Source: Mesorhizobium huakuii (GTDB lineage Bacteria > Pseudomonadota > Alphaproteobacteria > Rhizobiales > Rhizobiaceae). From it: a DNA stretch of 64,000 nt. The position numbers and the translations under genes are program-made. The notes under the pieces were generated by a model that ran no database searches, was not told the origin of the DNA, and saw only the letters and a program-made list of their open reading frames with translations. Position 1 is the first letter of the stretch; each line of letters begins with the position of its first letter. The stretch is taken from NCBI RefSeq assembly GCF_030160235.1, contig NZ_BSNY01000054.1, positions 1 through 64,000 of the forward strand. Reading direction: 5' to 3'. Positions 40,000 through 48,513 of the stretch are shown here, in pieces.

Positions 40000-41279
40000 T
40001 GGTCGCCATCCCGTTGCTCGAGGAAACCAGCGGCGGCACCGCCGGCGCCATGGTGTCCGGCCTTGCCGGGCTGGCGCGCGATCCCGACCCCGCCCATATC
40101 GAAATCCTCGCCAACAACCGTCCGGAACGCAAGCTTGCCATCTATCCGGCGTCAGCCGGCTTCGACCTGGTCGAGGAACTGGATTACCTGTGCGCCCGCA
40201 CGGTCGAGCCGAACGTCTTCTTCAACCCGCGTTTCCTGGCGCCAGCCATGCCCCGGCTGGAGGATCGCGAGGTGCGGCTGGCGGTGATCCGCGACGGCGA
40301 CGAATACCGCAACCGGCTGCGGCTCCTGGTGCCGATCTCGGTGGAGCGTCCGGTGGTGCCGCTCGGCGTTCCGGTGATGCGCACCTGGTCGAGCCCGTTC
40401 GGTCCGCTCGGCACGCCGCTGATCGACCGTGACGATCCGGTTGGCGTCGTCGAGGATTTCTTCTCGATGCTGTCGCGCCCGCACCTCAAGCTGCCGAAAG
40501 TCTTCGTGCTGCCCGACATCAGGCTCGACGGTCCGGTGGCGAGCCTGCTCGACACCGTGGCCGAGACGCGCGGCCTGACCCTGGTCACCACCGGCCAGAC
40601 CTCGCGTCCCGTGCTGGAGAGCGAGCTCGATGGCGACGACTATCTGAAGGCCTCGCTGCGCTCGCACCATTATCGCGAGTTCCGCCGCCTGAAGCGGCGT
40701 CTTGCCGACCTCGGCAGGCTGGAGCATGTGGTGGCGCGCGGCCCCGAGGAGATCCGCCACGCCATCGAAAGCTTCCTGACGCTGGAAGCGTCCGGCTGGA
40801 AGGGCCGCGAGCGCACCGCCATGGCGATCGACCGCTTCCGCGCCGCCTTTGCCCGCGAGGCCGTGCACCGGCTCGCCGAGCAGGACATGTGCCGCATCCA
40901 TTCGCTGACGCTCGACGGCCGCACCGTCGCTTGCCTGATCGTGTTCGTCGAGGCCGGCGTCGCCTACACTTGGAAGACGGCCTATGACGAGACGCTGGCC
41001 GCCTATTCGCCCGGCACGCTGCTGATGATCGAGGTCACAAGGCAGCATCTCGACGATCCCAACATCATGATGACCGATTCCTGCGCGGTGCCGGGCCATC
41101 CGGTGATGAGCCGGCTGTGGGCCGAGCGCAAGCCGATCGGCACGCTGGTGATCGGGCTGACGCCGGACGCCGACCGCCTGGCCCGCCAGGCCGCTTCGCA
41201 GCTGCATCTCTACCGCGAGACCCGCAATATGGCCCGCCTGCTGCGCAACCGCATGAAGAGCCTGCTGAGACGGCGGTAG
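39999..41279 (+). CDS. GNAT-fold acyltransferase of the CelD/BcsL (FemAB-like) family
   Basis: A 426-residue protein whose second half (about 215-400) matches the acetyltransferase domain seen in CelD/BcsL-like and FemAB-like enzymes: HYREFRRLKRRLADLGRLEHVV, FLTLEASGWKGRERTAM, and YTWKTAYDETLAAYSPGTLLMIEV with the acceptor-site loop. Such enzymes add acyl or aminoacyl groups to saccharides or peptidoglycan precursors. The ATG is embedded in the flippase stop (TGATG) with AGGAG upstream, so the two are coupled; it may decorate the flipped glycan. No signal peptide, hence cytoplasmic. Confidence 0.85.
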   Translation: MVAIPLLEETSGGTAGAMVSGLAGLARDPDPAHIEILANNRPERKLAIYPASAGFDLVEELDYLCARTVEPNVFFNPRFLAPAMPRLEDREVRLAVIRDGDEYRNRLRLLVPISVERPVVPLGVPVMRTWSSPFGPLGTPLIDRDDPVGVVEDFFSMLSRPHLKLPKVFVLPDIRLDGPVASLLDTVAETRGLTLVTTGQTSRPVLESELDGDDYLKASLRSHHYREFRRLKRRLADLGRLEHVVARGPEEIRHAIESFLTLEASGWKGRERTAMAIDRFRAAFAREAVHRLAEQDMCRIHSLTLDGRTVACLIVFVEAGVAYTWKTAYDETLAAYSPGTLLMIEVTRQHLDDPNIMMTDSCAVPGHPVMSRLWAERKPIGTLVIGLTPDADRLARQAASQLHLYRETRNMARLLRNRMKSLLRRR

Positions 41280-41282
41280 CCC

Positions 41283-42191
41283 ATGATCATGAATCTTCGC
41301 GGGCGCCGGCGCCTTCCCGAGACCTCCGCCACCGGACTGATTGCAGGAAATCGGGGGACATCCGGTCCGGTGCAACGCACGCTCGCGGGCATCGTCGTCG
41401 GCCTTTGGTTTCTGTCAGGTCTTGCCTCGGCGGCCAACGCTGCCAATGCGTCGGTCTTCCTCGAAGACCAGACCTGGACCGAACTGCGCGATCGGATCAA
41501 CGCCGGGACGACGACGATCATCGTCCCGATAGGCGGCACCGAACAAAGCGGTCCTGCCATGGCCTTGGGCAAGCACAATGCGCGGGTCAAGTTCCTGGCC
41601 GAGAAGATCGCCGGTCAACTCGGCAACGCCTTGGTCGCCCCGGTGGTTTCCTATGTCCCGGAAGGGACCATCGACCCGCCGAGCGCCCATATGCGGTTTC
41701 CCGGAACGATTACCATCAGCGACAAGATTTTCGAGCAATTGCTCGAATCCGCGGCGCGCAGCTTCAAGCTGCACGGCTTCAAGACCATCGTGCTGATCGG
41801 CGACCATGGCGGCTATCAGGCCGACGAGCGCCATGTGGCCGATCGTCTGAATGCCGAATGGAGCAAAAGCCCGGTCCGGGTCTTTGCGGCGCTGCAATAC
41901 TATCAGATCACCCAGGGCGCCTATGTCGACAAGCTCCTGTCGACCGGCGCGAGGCAGTCCGAGATCGGAACGCACGCCGGATTGGCCGACACATCGCTCA
42001 TGCTCGCCATCGACCCTTCCATGGTGCGCAAGGATCGCCTCGCGGCGGCTCCGAAGCTCGGTGCCGGCGACGGAGTCTATGGCGGCGACCCCGCACGATC
42101 TTCGGCCGAGTTCGGTCAACTCGGCGTCGACCTGATCGTCAGCGGGACGACCGAAGCCATCCGCGAATTCGTGAAACAGCAGCCCAGATGA
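41283..42191 (+). CDS. Exported creatininase-family amidohydrolase with variant metal site
   Basis: A 302-residue protein with a basic start and a hydrophobic segment (about 38-56, TLAGIVVGLWFLSGLASAA), a probable signal peptide, followed by a creatininase fold. In ordinary members the metal ligands lie in an EQHG-x-H-x-P-x-x-TD pattern and in GHGGN. Here they read GGTEQSGPAMALGKHN and LIGDHGGYQADE: the first His is Ser and the Asp is replaced by His. The Glu, the KHN His and the DHGG His could still hold metals. Creatininase relatives open cyclic amides or act on modified peptides (MftE). It starts 3 bases after the acyltransferase and overlaps the propeller gene by 4. Confidence 0.82.
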   Translation: MIMNLRGRRRLPETSATGLIAGNRGTSGPVQRTLAGIVVGLWFLSGLASAANAANASVFLEDQTWTELRDRINAGTTTIIVPIGGTEQSGPAMALGKHNARVKFLAEKIAGQLGNALVAPVVSYVPEGTIDPPSAHMRFPGTITISDKIFEQLLESAARSFKLHGFKTIVLIGDHGGYQADERHVADRLNAEWSKSPVRVFAALQYYQITQGAYVDKLLSTGARQSEIGTHAGLADTSLMLAIDPSMVRKDRLAAAPKLGAGDGVYGGDPARSSAEFGQLGVDLIVSGTTEAIREFVKQQPR

Positions 42192-43360
42192 TCAAGCCAT
42201 ACCCACGGTTCACGAGCTTCCGCGCCCTGCTCGTCTTGTTGCTTGCCCTGTCGCCGGCCTCGGCTTGGGCCGACTCGTGCCCGGAGGATTGCAGCGGGCC
42301 GCCGCCTGCCGGCTCTCCGGTCAATATCTACGACCAGACGACCTCTGATCATTTGAGCCCGGCCACGATAGGCGCACTGCCGCGCGTCTATGTTCCGAAC
42401 CGCTCGTCCAACAGCGTATCGGTCATCGACCCCGCGACGCTCAAGGAGGTCGACAGGTTCCCTGTCGGGCGCAAGCCGCAGCACGTCGTTCCGTCCTGGG
42501 ATCTGAGCACGCTCTGGGTCGCCAACAACGCCAGCGGCACCAGCAAGGGCAGCCTGACGCCGATCGACCCCAGGACCGCCAGGCCGGGTCACGAAATCCC
42601 GGTCGATGACCCCTACAACATGTACTTCATGCCGGACGGAAGTGCGGCCGTCATCGTCGATGAGGCCTATGAGCGGCTTGATCTGCGCGATCCGCAGACA
42701 ATGGCGCTGAAATCGACGATACCGACGCCGACCTGCCCCGGCATCAACCATGCCGATTTTTCCGCCGACAATGCCTATGCCATATTCACCTGCGAATATG
42801 GCGATGGCGGACTGTTGAAGGTGGACCTGAAAAACCAGAAGGTGCTCGGCCACCTCGCCTTGTCGAAGATGGGCATGCCGCAGGACATCCGGCTCTCGCC
42901 CGACGGCAAGGTCTTCTATGTCGCCGACATGATGAACGACGGCGTGTTCCTGATCGACGCAGCCAGCTTTTCCGAGATCGGCTTCATCGCCACCGGCATC
43001 GGAACGCACGGGTTTGTCGTGAGCCGCGACGGGACAAAACTCTACGTTTCAAATCGTGGCTCGCACAAGATGGAGCAAGGCCGCGCGAAGGGGCCGGGCA
43101 GCGTGACCGTCATCGACTTCGCCACCCGTTCGGTCGTCGCGCAATGGCCCATACCCGGCGGCGGCAGCCCAGACATGGGCAATGTCAGCGCCGACGGCAG
43201 GCAATTGTGGTTGTCCGGCCGCTTCGACAGCGAGGTCTACATGATCGACACGAATTCGGGTGCCGTGACGAAAATCCGGGTGGGCGTCGAGCCTCATGGC
43301 CTGACGGTCTGGCCGCAGCCCGGCAGATATTCGCAGGGCCATACCGGCAATATGCGCTGA
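42188..43360 (+). CDS. Exported YVTN-family beta-propeller protein
   Basis: A 390-residue protein with a signal peptide (FRALLVLLLALSPASAWA), a Cys-Pro-rich start (CPEDCSGPPPAG) and a seven-bladed propeller of YVTN/YncE type: RVYVPNRSSNSVSVIDPATL, TLWVANNASGT, KVFYVADMMNDGVFLIDAAS, KLYVSNRGSHK and RQLWLSGRFDSEVYMID. Such propellers bind partners or substrates in the periplasm and often accompany PQQ or modified-peptide systems. The ATG overlaps the creatininase stop (ATGA), so the two exported proteins are probably made in fixed ratio and may form a complex. Confidence 0.88.
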   Translation: MIKPYPRFTSFRALLVLLLALSPASAWADSCPEDCSGPPPAGSPVNIYDQTTSDHLSPATIGALPRVYVPNRSSNSVSVIDPATLKEVDRFPVGRKPQHVVPSWDLSTLWVANNASGTSKGSLTPIDPRTARPGHEIPVDDPYNMYFMPDGSAAVIVDEAYERLDLRDPQTMALKSTIPTPTCPGINHADFSADNAYAIFTCEYGDGGLLKVDLKNQKVLGHLALSKMGMPQDIRLSPDGKVFYVADMMNDGVFLIDAASFSEIGFIATGIGTHGFVVSRDGTKLYVSNRGSHKMEQGRAKGPGSVTVIDFATRSVVAQWPIPGGGSPDMGNVSADGRQLWLSGRFDSEVYMIDTNSGAVTKIRVGVEPHGLTVWPQPGRYSQGHTGNMR

Positions 43361-43385
43361 GCATCGATGGCTCGATAAAGTGGAA

Positions 43386-43470
43386 TGGTGCCCCTAGCCG
43401 GGATCGAACCAGCACTCCTTGCGGAACTCGATTTTGAGTCGAGCGCGTCTACCAATTCCGCCATAGGGGC
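43386..43470 (-). tRNA. tRNA-Leu (anticodon CAA)
   Basis: An 85-base gene with encoded CCA. The acceptor stem pairs GCCCCTA with TAGGGGC followed by A and CCA. The anticodon stem CTCGA/TCGAG holds the loop CTCAAAA, giving anticodon CAA for UUG codons. A long variable arm and the TTCGATCC T-loop are present, as expected for a class II leucine tRNA. It lies 25 bases past the propeller gene on the opposite strand. Confidence 0.97.
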
Positions 43471-43498
43471 TCAGGCCGGGCGACCTGGATGGGCGCGG

Positions 43499-43526
43499 AC
43501 TATACGGTCGGAGGCCTGTTCGTCAA
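43499..43526 (-). promoter_or_regulatory. Promoter of tRNA-Leu
   Basis: On the minus strand TTGACG (43521-43526) and TATAGT (43499-43504) are separated by 16 bases. Transcription would start about 20 bases before the mature tRNA 5' end. Confidence 0.6.
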
Positions 43527-43738
43527 CTGGCCAATTCTCGAGATCACCGGGATGCGACCAATCTTCGCCTTTTGATTTCGTGACCGTGCCGCCATTGTGC
43601 GGCGCGGAAAATCTTTCTACACAGGCGGCGCATCAAAGCGAGGCGCGTCCCACTGAATGGATGGCGCGCTTTGGGTCTTTGTTTGTGCATGCCCCGAAAC
43701 CGCTGCGCACCGTTTGGGCGACACGCATAGGAGTGCCG

Positions 43739-44323
43739 ATGCTTCGCGGACTTTACGACTGGACCTTGTCGCTGGCGGCCAGGAAATCCGCGGAATGGTG
43801 GCTTGCCATCATCGCCTTCATTGAAAGCTCGTTCTTCTTCGTGCCGGCCGATGTACTCTATCTGCCGATGGCGTTGGCACGCCCCGACCGCGCCTACCGC
43901 TATGCGCTGACCGCCACGGCCGCCTCGGTGCTGGGCGGCATCGCCGGCTGGATGATCGGCTACTTCGCCTACGACACCATCGCCCGTCCGATCCTGGAGC
44001 ATTTCGGCGGCCTGGAGACCTTCGAGCGCTGGCAGAATTCTGGCATCGGCCTGATGCTGGTGCTGCTCATTACCTCCGGTCTCGCGCACCTGCCGCCGAT
44101 CAAGGTCGTCACCATCCTTGCCGGCGCCCTGCACGTCAATTTGCTGATCTTCATCATCTCGGCCATCGTCGCTCGCGGCGCGCGCTTCCTGCTCTTGGCG
44201 TGGCTGCTGCGCCGCTATGGCGAATCGATCCGCGAATTCATCGAAAAGCGCCTCGGGCTGATCGCCGGCGCCGCGGCCGCTGCCCTGATTTTGCTCTATA
44301 TCGTCGTCAAATACGCTTTTTAA
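43739..44323 (+). CDS. DedA/VTT-family membrane protein (YqaA-like)
   Basis: A 194-residue inner-membrane protein of the DedA/SNARE-associated group, thought to scramble or flip phospholipids or polyprenyl phosphates and to support membrane potential. Four to five hydrophobic segments are seen, with ESSFFFVPADVLYLPMALARP near the start and GWMIGYFAYD in the second part, typical of the YqaA branch. The ATG at 43739 with AGGAG seven bases upstream is chosen; the frame is open back through the tRNA only by chance. It precedes dsbB by 28 bases. Confidence 0.9.
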   Translation: MLRGLYDWTLSLAARKSAEWWLAIIAFIESSFFFVPADVLYLPMALARPDRAYRYALTATAASVLGGIAGWMIGYFAYDTIARPILEHFGGLETFERWQNSGIGLMLVLLITSGLAHLPPIKVVTILAGALHVNLLIFIISAIVARGARFLLLAWLLRRYGESIREFIEKRLGLIAGAAAAALILLYIVVKYAF

Positions 44324-44351
44324 GCGGGCCGGACCAACGGACAAAAGACCC

Positions 44352-44870
44352 ATGACAGCGACCATGAATGACGACACCGGACGCCAGCGGACGCGGACCG
44401 CGCTGTTTCTCGCCGTCGCCATGGCCGCGACCGTCGGCTCGGCGCTCGGCTTCCAGTATATTGGCGGCTATATCCCCTGCCATCTCTGCCTCGAGCAGCG
44501 CACCCCCTACTATATCGGCGCGCCGCTGATGGTGCTGGCGGTGATAGCCTCGATGCTGCGCGCACCGGCCTGGCTGACGCGCGGCCTGCTGGGCATTGGC
44601 GGCCTCTTGATGCTCTACGGCCTCTATCTCGGCGTCTATCACTCCGGCGTCGAGTGGCAGTGGTGGGCCGGCCCGACCGACTGCACGGCGGGCGCCGGCC
44701 CGGTCGACACCGGCGGCAAGGGCGTGCTCGACGCGCTCGACAAATTCGTGCCGCCGTCCTGCGACAAGGCCGCGCTGCGCATCCTTGGCCTGTCTCTGGC
44801 CGGCTGGAACGCCATCGCCAGCCTGATCCTGGCCGCCGTCGCCTTCCGCGGCGCGCTGGCCCGCGACTAA
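44352..44870 (+). CDS. dsbB: Disulfide bond formation protein B
   Basis: A 172-residue four-helix membrane enzyme that re-oxidises DsbA and passes electrons to quinones. The first periplasmic CxxC is visible in YIPCHLCLEQRTPYY. The second Cys pair lies in the loop around GPTDCTAGAGP and FVPPSCDKAAL. The quinone-binding Arg after the CxxC is present (EQR). It is co-directional with the DedA gene. Confidence 0.94.
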   Translation: MTATMNDDTGRQRTRTALFLAVAMAATVGSALGFQYIGGYIPCHLCLEQRTPYYIGAPLMVLAVIASMLRAPAWLTRGLLGIGGLLMLYGLYLGVYHSGVEWQWWAGPTDCTAGAGPVDTGGKGVLDALDKFVPPSCDKAALRILGLSLAGWNAIASLILAAVAFRGALARD

Positions 44871-44888
44871 CGCGAATCGGGGCGACTT

Positions 44889-45152
44889 TCAGACTTGCTC
44901 GACGCTGAGGATGTTCATCGCTCCGTGTTCTCCAAGATACGCAGCGAGACAGTCCCAGAATTCGTCGAGCAGGGCCTTTCCATCGGCATCGAAGTCATTT
45001 CTTGCGACAAGCAGAAGTTTCCCGTCGGCATAGGTACAACTGGGCTGCTCGTGCCATGTCCGGTCGGCGCGAAACTCTTGCTCTATGTCTACGGCGGCTT
45101 GCGGGCCTAGCGCTGGTACAACGTCAAGGCACTCGATCGTGATCTTGTACAT
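44889..45152 (-). CDS. Small protein of unknown function
   Basis: An 87-residue soluble, acidic protein (MYKITIECLDVVPALGP...) with no signal peptide or membrane segment. Alternating hydrophobic strands (MYKITIECLDV, KLLLVARNDF) and a helix (ALLDEFWDCLAAYLG) suggest a small alpha/beta fold. I do not recognise a family. Its base composition is less GC-rich than that of neighbouring genes, a mild sign of recent acquisition. It ends 18 bases from dsbB on the other strand and follows the HNH gene. Confidence 0.55.
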   Translation of the reverse strand: MYKITIECLDVVPALGPQAAVDIEQEFRADRTWHEQPSCTYADGKLLLVARNDFDADGKALLDEFWDCLAAYLGEHGAMNILSVEQV

Positions 45153-45182
45153 GCGCCGGCCAATCGGCTCCAGGCGCCGACA

Positions 45183-45740
45183 CTATGGCTCCAGCTCAAC
45201 ATCCCAGTACAGATAATCCATCCAGCTTTCGTGCAGATGGTTCGGCGGGAACAGGCGGCCATTGTTGTGCAAATCATGCACGGTCGGCTGATAGGGCTTC
45301 TGCAGCGGCCACATCTTGGCATGCGCCGGCATCATGCCGCCCTTCCTCAGATTGCAGGGCGAGCAGGCGGCGACAACATTCTCCCAGGTCGTCGCACCGC
45401 CGCGATGGCGGGGGATGACGTGGTCGAAGGTGAGGTCGTCAGGCGTGCCGCAATACTGGCACTGGAAGCGGTCGCGCAGGAAGACGTTGAAGCGGGTGAA
45501 GGCCGGGTGCCTGGATGGTTTCACATAGGCCTTCAGGCTGACCACGCTCGGCAACTTCATCGAGAAGGTCGGCGAGGACACCGCATGCTCATATTCGGCG
45601 ACGATGTTCACCCGGTCGAGGAACACCGCCTTGATGGCGTCCTGCCAGGACCAGAGCGACAAGGGGTAGTAGCTGAGCGGACGGTAATCCGCATTCAGCA
45701 CCAGTGCTGGAAGCCCATCCGGAGATACGGCAACCGTCAC
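45183..45740 (-). CDS. HNH endonuclease family protein
   Basis: A 185-residue protein with a conserved N-terminal block (LPALVLNADYRPLSYYPLSLWSWQDAIKAVF) and a C-terminal HNH domain: FQCQYCGTPDDLTFDHVIPR, RGGATTWENVVAACSPCNLRKGG. Two CxxC pairs bind zinc and the DH plus N residues form the beta-beta-alpha-metal site. This housekeeping HNH family is near-universal in Hyphomicrobiales and is not tied to phage or intein context here. Its physiological target is unknown. Confidence 0.92.
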   Translation of the reverse strand: MTVAVSPDGLPALVLNADYRPLSYYPLSLWSWQDAIKAVFLDRVNIVAEYEHAVSSPTFSMKLPSVVSLKAYVKPSRHPAFTRFNVFLRDRFQCQYCGTPDDLTFDHVIPRHRGGATTWENVVAACSPCNLRKGGMMPAHAKMWPLQKPYQPTVHDLHNNGRLFPPNHLHESWMDYLYWDVELEP

Positions 45741-45868
45741 GTGTTTACCTCCTTGGTTCTAGACCCGAACGGCGCGGATACTGTAAGCCCGACATGACAG
45801 GGATGTGAAGCGGATTGTCGCTTGCCCAAAGCGTCAAAAACCCCCGATTTTTATGCTTTTTTGTAGAT

Positions 45869-46510
45869 TCAGGACGGCGGCGCGGCATCCCGCCCCCTGG
45901 TTTCGCGATAATAGGACCAGAAAAGCCGCGATGCGACACCTCGCCACGGGCTCCATGATTCGGCCAATGCGATCAGCGTTTTCTCCGGTGGACGCGGGTC
46001 GATGCCGAGCGCATGGCCGACCGCGCTCTGCAGCGCGACGTCGCGCGCGGGGAAAATGTCGGGGTGCCCGGCGGCAAACAGAAGGTACACTTCCGCTGTC
46101 CAAGGGCCGATGCCGGGCACAGCCGTCATCGTCGTGATCGCCTCGGTCGCGTCGAGCGAACAGAGGTGATTGAGGTCGAGCCCGTCGGCCACGGCCTGGG
46201 CAACCGCGATCAGTCCACGCTGCTTGGGCCGCGACAGGCCGGCTTCGCGGAACATGTCTTCGCCGGCGGCCAGGATCGCCTGCGGCGTCAGCGGATCGAC
46301 CAGCTTCGTCAGCCGGCCGAAGATGGCGTCGGCGCTCGCCCGTGACACCTGCTGCGAGACGATGATCGAGGCGAGGCTCCTGAAGCCTGGCTCCGAAAGC
46401 CTAAGCGGCACCTCGCCGGCCATGCCGCGCACCTTTTCCAGGCGCGGGTCGATGATGCAAAGCGCATCGAGCCCGCGCACAATGTCGTCCAGTGTCGCGA
46501 TGCGTTGCAT
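45869..46510 (-). CDS. DNA-3-methyladenine glycosylase II (AlkA-like)
   Basis: A 213-residue base-excision repair enzyme of the HhH-GPD superfamily that removes alkylated purines. The helix-hairpin-helix with catalytic Asp reads VPGIGPWTAEVYLLFAAGHP then PARDVALQ. It lacks the N-terminal TBP-like domain of E. coli AlkA and resembles the short Mag1-like forms. The ATG at 46510 is used; the frame is open further but without similarity. It is divergent from gluQ. Confidence 0.91.
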   Translation of the reverse strand: MQRIATLDDIVRGLDALCIIDPRLEKVRGMAGEVPLRLSEPGFRSLASIIVSQQVSRASADAIFGRLTKLVDPLTPQAILAAGEDMFREAGLSRPKQRGLIAVAQAVADGLDLNHLCSLDATEAITTMTAVPGIGPWTAEVYLLFAAGHPDIFPARDVALQSAVGHALGIDPRPPEKTLIALAESWSPWRGVASRLFWSYYRETRGRDAAPPS

Positions 46511-46585
46511 GGTATCCTTGTCCGCCGATGTGCAGCAAAGTAGCAATCGCCGAAACCGCAGCACAACCCGATTGCCGCCTGAAAC

Positions 46586-47461
46586 ATGACGCTCCTGACA
46601 TTCCGCTTCGCACCCAGCCCCAATGGCGACCTGCATCTCGGCCACGCCTATTCGGCGCTGCTCAACCAGAAGCTCGCAGAGGCGCACGACGGCCGCCTGC
46701 TGCTGCGCATCGAGGACATCGACACGACGCGCTGCACGCCGCAATTCGAGGCTGGCGTACTTGCCGACCTGAAATGGCTGGGGCTTGGCTGGGAAGAGCC
46801 GGTGCGCCGCCAGTCCGAGCATTTCGCCGAGTATGAGGCGGTGCTCGACCGGCTGATCCGCGAGGACATCGTCTATCCCGCCTTCATGAGCCGTGGCGAG
46901 GTCAGGGCCTTCATCGCCGACAGCGAAAAGCGCGGGCGGGACTGGCCACGCGATCCTGACGGCGTGCCGCTCTATCCGACGTCCGACAAGGCGTTGCCGG
47001 TGAAAGAACGCAAACGGCGTATCGCCGAAAACGAGCCCTTCGCCTGGCGGCTGGATATCGATGCCGCTGTCGCGCGTGTCGGCAGGGACCTCGCATGGAC
47101 CGAATTCACCGATGAGTCGCTATCGGCGACGCGCTCGGTCGAGGCCCGCCCGCGGGACTGGGGCGACGTGATCGTGGCGCGCCGCGACATCCCGACCAGC
47201 TACCACCTGGCCGTCACTGTCGACGACGCCCTGCAAGGGGTCAGCCGTGTCGTGCGTGGGCAGGACCTGTTTTCCGCCACCGGCCTGCAGCGCCTGCTGC
47301 AGGAATTTCTTGGGCTTCCGCAGCCCGCCTATTTCCACCATCGGCTCATCCTCGGGCCGGACGGGCGAAAGCTGTCGAAGAGCCTTGGCGACACCGGCCT
47401 TGCCGAGCTGCGCGAGGCCGGCGCATCGCCTGACGACATCAGGCGGATGGTCGGTCTCTAG
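46586..47461 (+). CDS. gluQ: Glutamyl-Q tRNA(Asp) synthetase
   Basis: A 291-residue truncated glutamyl-tRNA synthetase paralogue. It activates glutamate and attaches it to queuosine at the wobble base of tRNA-Asp rather than to a 3' end. Class I signatures are FAPSPNGDLHLGHAYSALL (HIGH-type) and KLSKS, and it lacks the anticodon-binding domain, which explains its short length. The zinc-site cysteines of some GluQ-RS proteins are not obvious here. Confidence 0.94.
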   Translation: MTLLTFRFAPSPNGDLHLGHAYSALLNQKLAEAHDGRLLLRIEDIDTTRCTPQFEAGVLADLKWLGLGWEEPVRRQSEHFAEYEAVLDRLIREDIVYPAFMSRGEVRAFIADSEKRGRDWPRDPDGVPLYPTSDKALPVKERKRRIAENEPFAWRLDIDAAVARVGRDLAWTEFTDESLSATRSVEARPRDWGDVIVARRDIPTSYHLAVTVDDALQGVSRVVRGQDLFSATGLQRLLQEFLGLPQPAYFHHRLILGPDGRKLSKSLGDTGLAELREAGASPDDIRRMVGL

Positions 47462-47616
47462 ACCTGGCGAAAAAGCTGCGGCAAACACGCGCCTCACGCA
47501 CTGCCGGTTGAATTCCGGTGATGCATGGATCAACCGTTTCGTTTTGCACACCGGGTAGAACCGGATTAGAGCAGCGCCACGGTCAGTTTCTCACCAGCGC
47601 GGCGGTCTCCGGAAAA

Positions 47617-48513
47617 ATGCAAAGCATCAAGCGGTTCATCCCCGCCACCTTCGTCGTCCTGTGGGCGACCGGCTTTATCGGCGCGCGCTACGCCATGCCG
47701 TGGGCAGAGCCGTTCACCTTCCTCGCCGCCCGTTTCGTCATAGCGGCCATCCTGCTGGCCGTCCTGATGCCCGTTCTGGGTTCGAAACGAGCCACCCGCA
47801 AGGAAGCGCTGCACGCCGCCGGCGCCGGCGTGCTGATGCATGGCGTCTATCTCGGCGCCGTCTTCTGGGCCATCCACAGGGGCATGCCGGCCGGGTTTTC
47901 GGCCCTGATCGTAGGCCTGCAACCACTGATCACCGCCGTGCTTGCCGGCAAGTTCCTGGGCGAGGCCATCCTGCCGCGCCACTGGCTTGGCCTCGGCATC
48001 GGCCTGGTCGGCATCGTCATCGTGCTGTGGCCAAAGCTCGGCGCGCTCGGCGGCGGCGTGACCGCGGCGACGCTGACCGCCTCGCTGGTCTCGGTGCTCG
48101 GCATGAGCGCCGGCACCATCTGGCAGAAGCGCTTTGCTTCCGGCGGCGACCTCGTGGCGGCGACCATGTGGCAATATATCGGCGGCGCCTCGCTGATGAT
48201 CCTGGCCGCGCTCGCCTTCGAGACGCACACCGTCATCATCAACGGCGAACTGATCTTCGCCATGGCCTGGCTGGTGCTGGTGCTGTCGCTCGGCGCCATC
48301 TTCCTGCTGATGGTGATGATCCGCGACGGCGAAATGTCGAAAGTCGCCTCGCTGTTCTACCTGGTGCCGGCGGTGACGGCCATCATCGCCTGGGCGCTGT
48401 TCGACGAACAGCTCAATGCGTTGCAGATCGTCGGCATGGCGATCACGACCTTCGGCGTCGGCCTGGCAACGGCGCGGCCGGCCAAGGGCAGAATTGCGGA
48501 ACTGAGGAACTGA
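47617..48513 (+). CDS. EamA/DMT-family transporter ending in an octamer repeat
   Basis: A 298-residue, ten-segment membrane exporter with two EamA halves (FVVLWATGFIGARYAMPWAEP at the start, LVPAVTAIIAWALFDEQLNALQIVGMAI near the end). The ATG at 47617 is preferred over in-frame starts further left, which add a non-hydrophobic leader. The last five codons and the stop lie inside a 12-copy tandem repeat of an 8-base unit, so changes in copy number or frame would alter only the extreme C-terminus, a region not critical in this family. Confidence 0.88.
   Translation: MQSIKRFIPATFVVLWATGFIGARYAMPWAEPFTFLAARFVIAAILLAVLMPVLGSKRATRKEALHAAGAGVLMHGVYLGAVFWAIHRGMPAGFSALIVGLQPLITAVLAGKFLGEAILPRHWLGLGIGLVGIVIVLWPKLGALGGGVTAATLTASLVSVLGMSAGTIWQKRFASGGDLVAATMWQYIGGASLMILAALAFETHTVIINGELIFAMAWLVLVLSLGAIFLLMVMIRDGEMSKVASLFYLVPAVTAIIAWALFDEQLNALQIVGMAITTFGVGLATARPAKGRIAELRN

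Noticed and set aside
41117-42187. N-terminal extension of the propeller frame through the acyltransferase and creatininase genes
   Set aside because: It overlaps two well-supported genes in another frame; the signal peptide and the ATGA junction place the start at 42188.
43385-43738. Upstream extension of the DedA frame through the tRNA gene
   Set aside because: It would read through tRNA-Leu on the opposite strand; the ATG at 43739 has a proper ribosome site.
45183-45740. HNH endonuclease gene as a sign of phage, intein or homing element
   Set aside because: The family is a conserved chromosomal gene in Hyphomicrobiales and no other mobile or phage features surround it.
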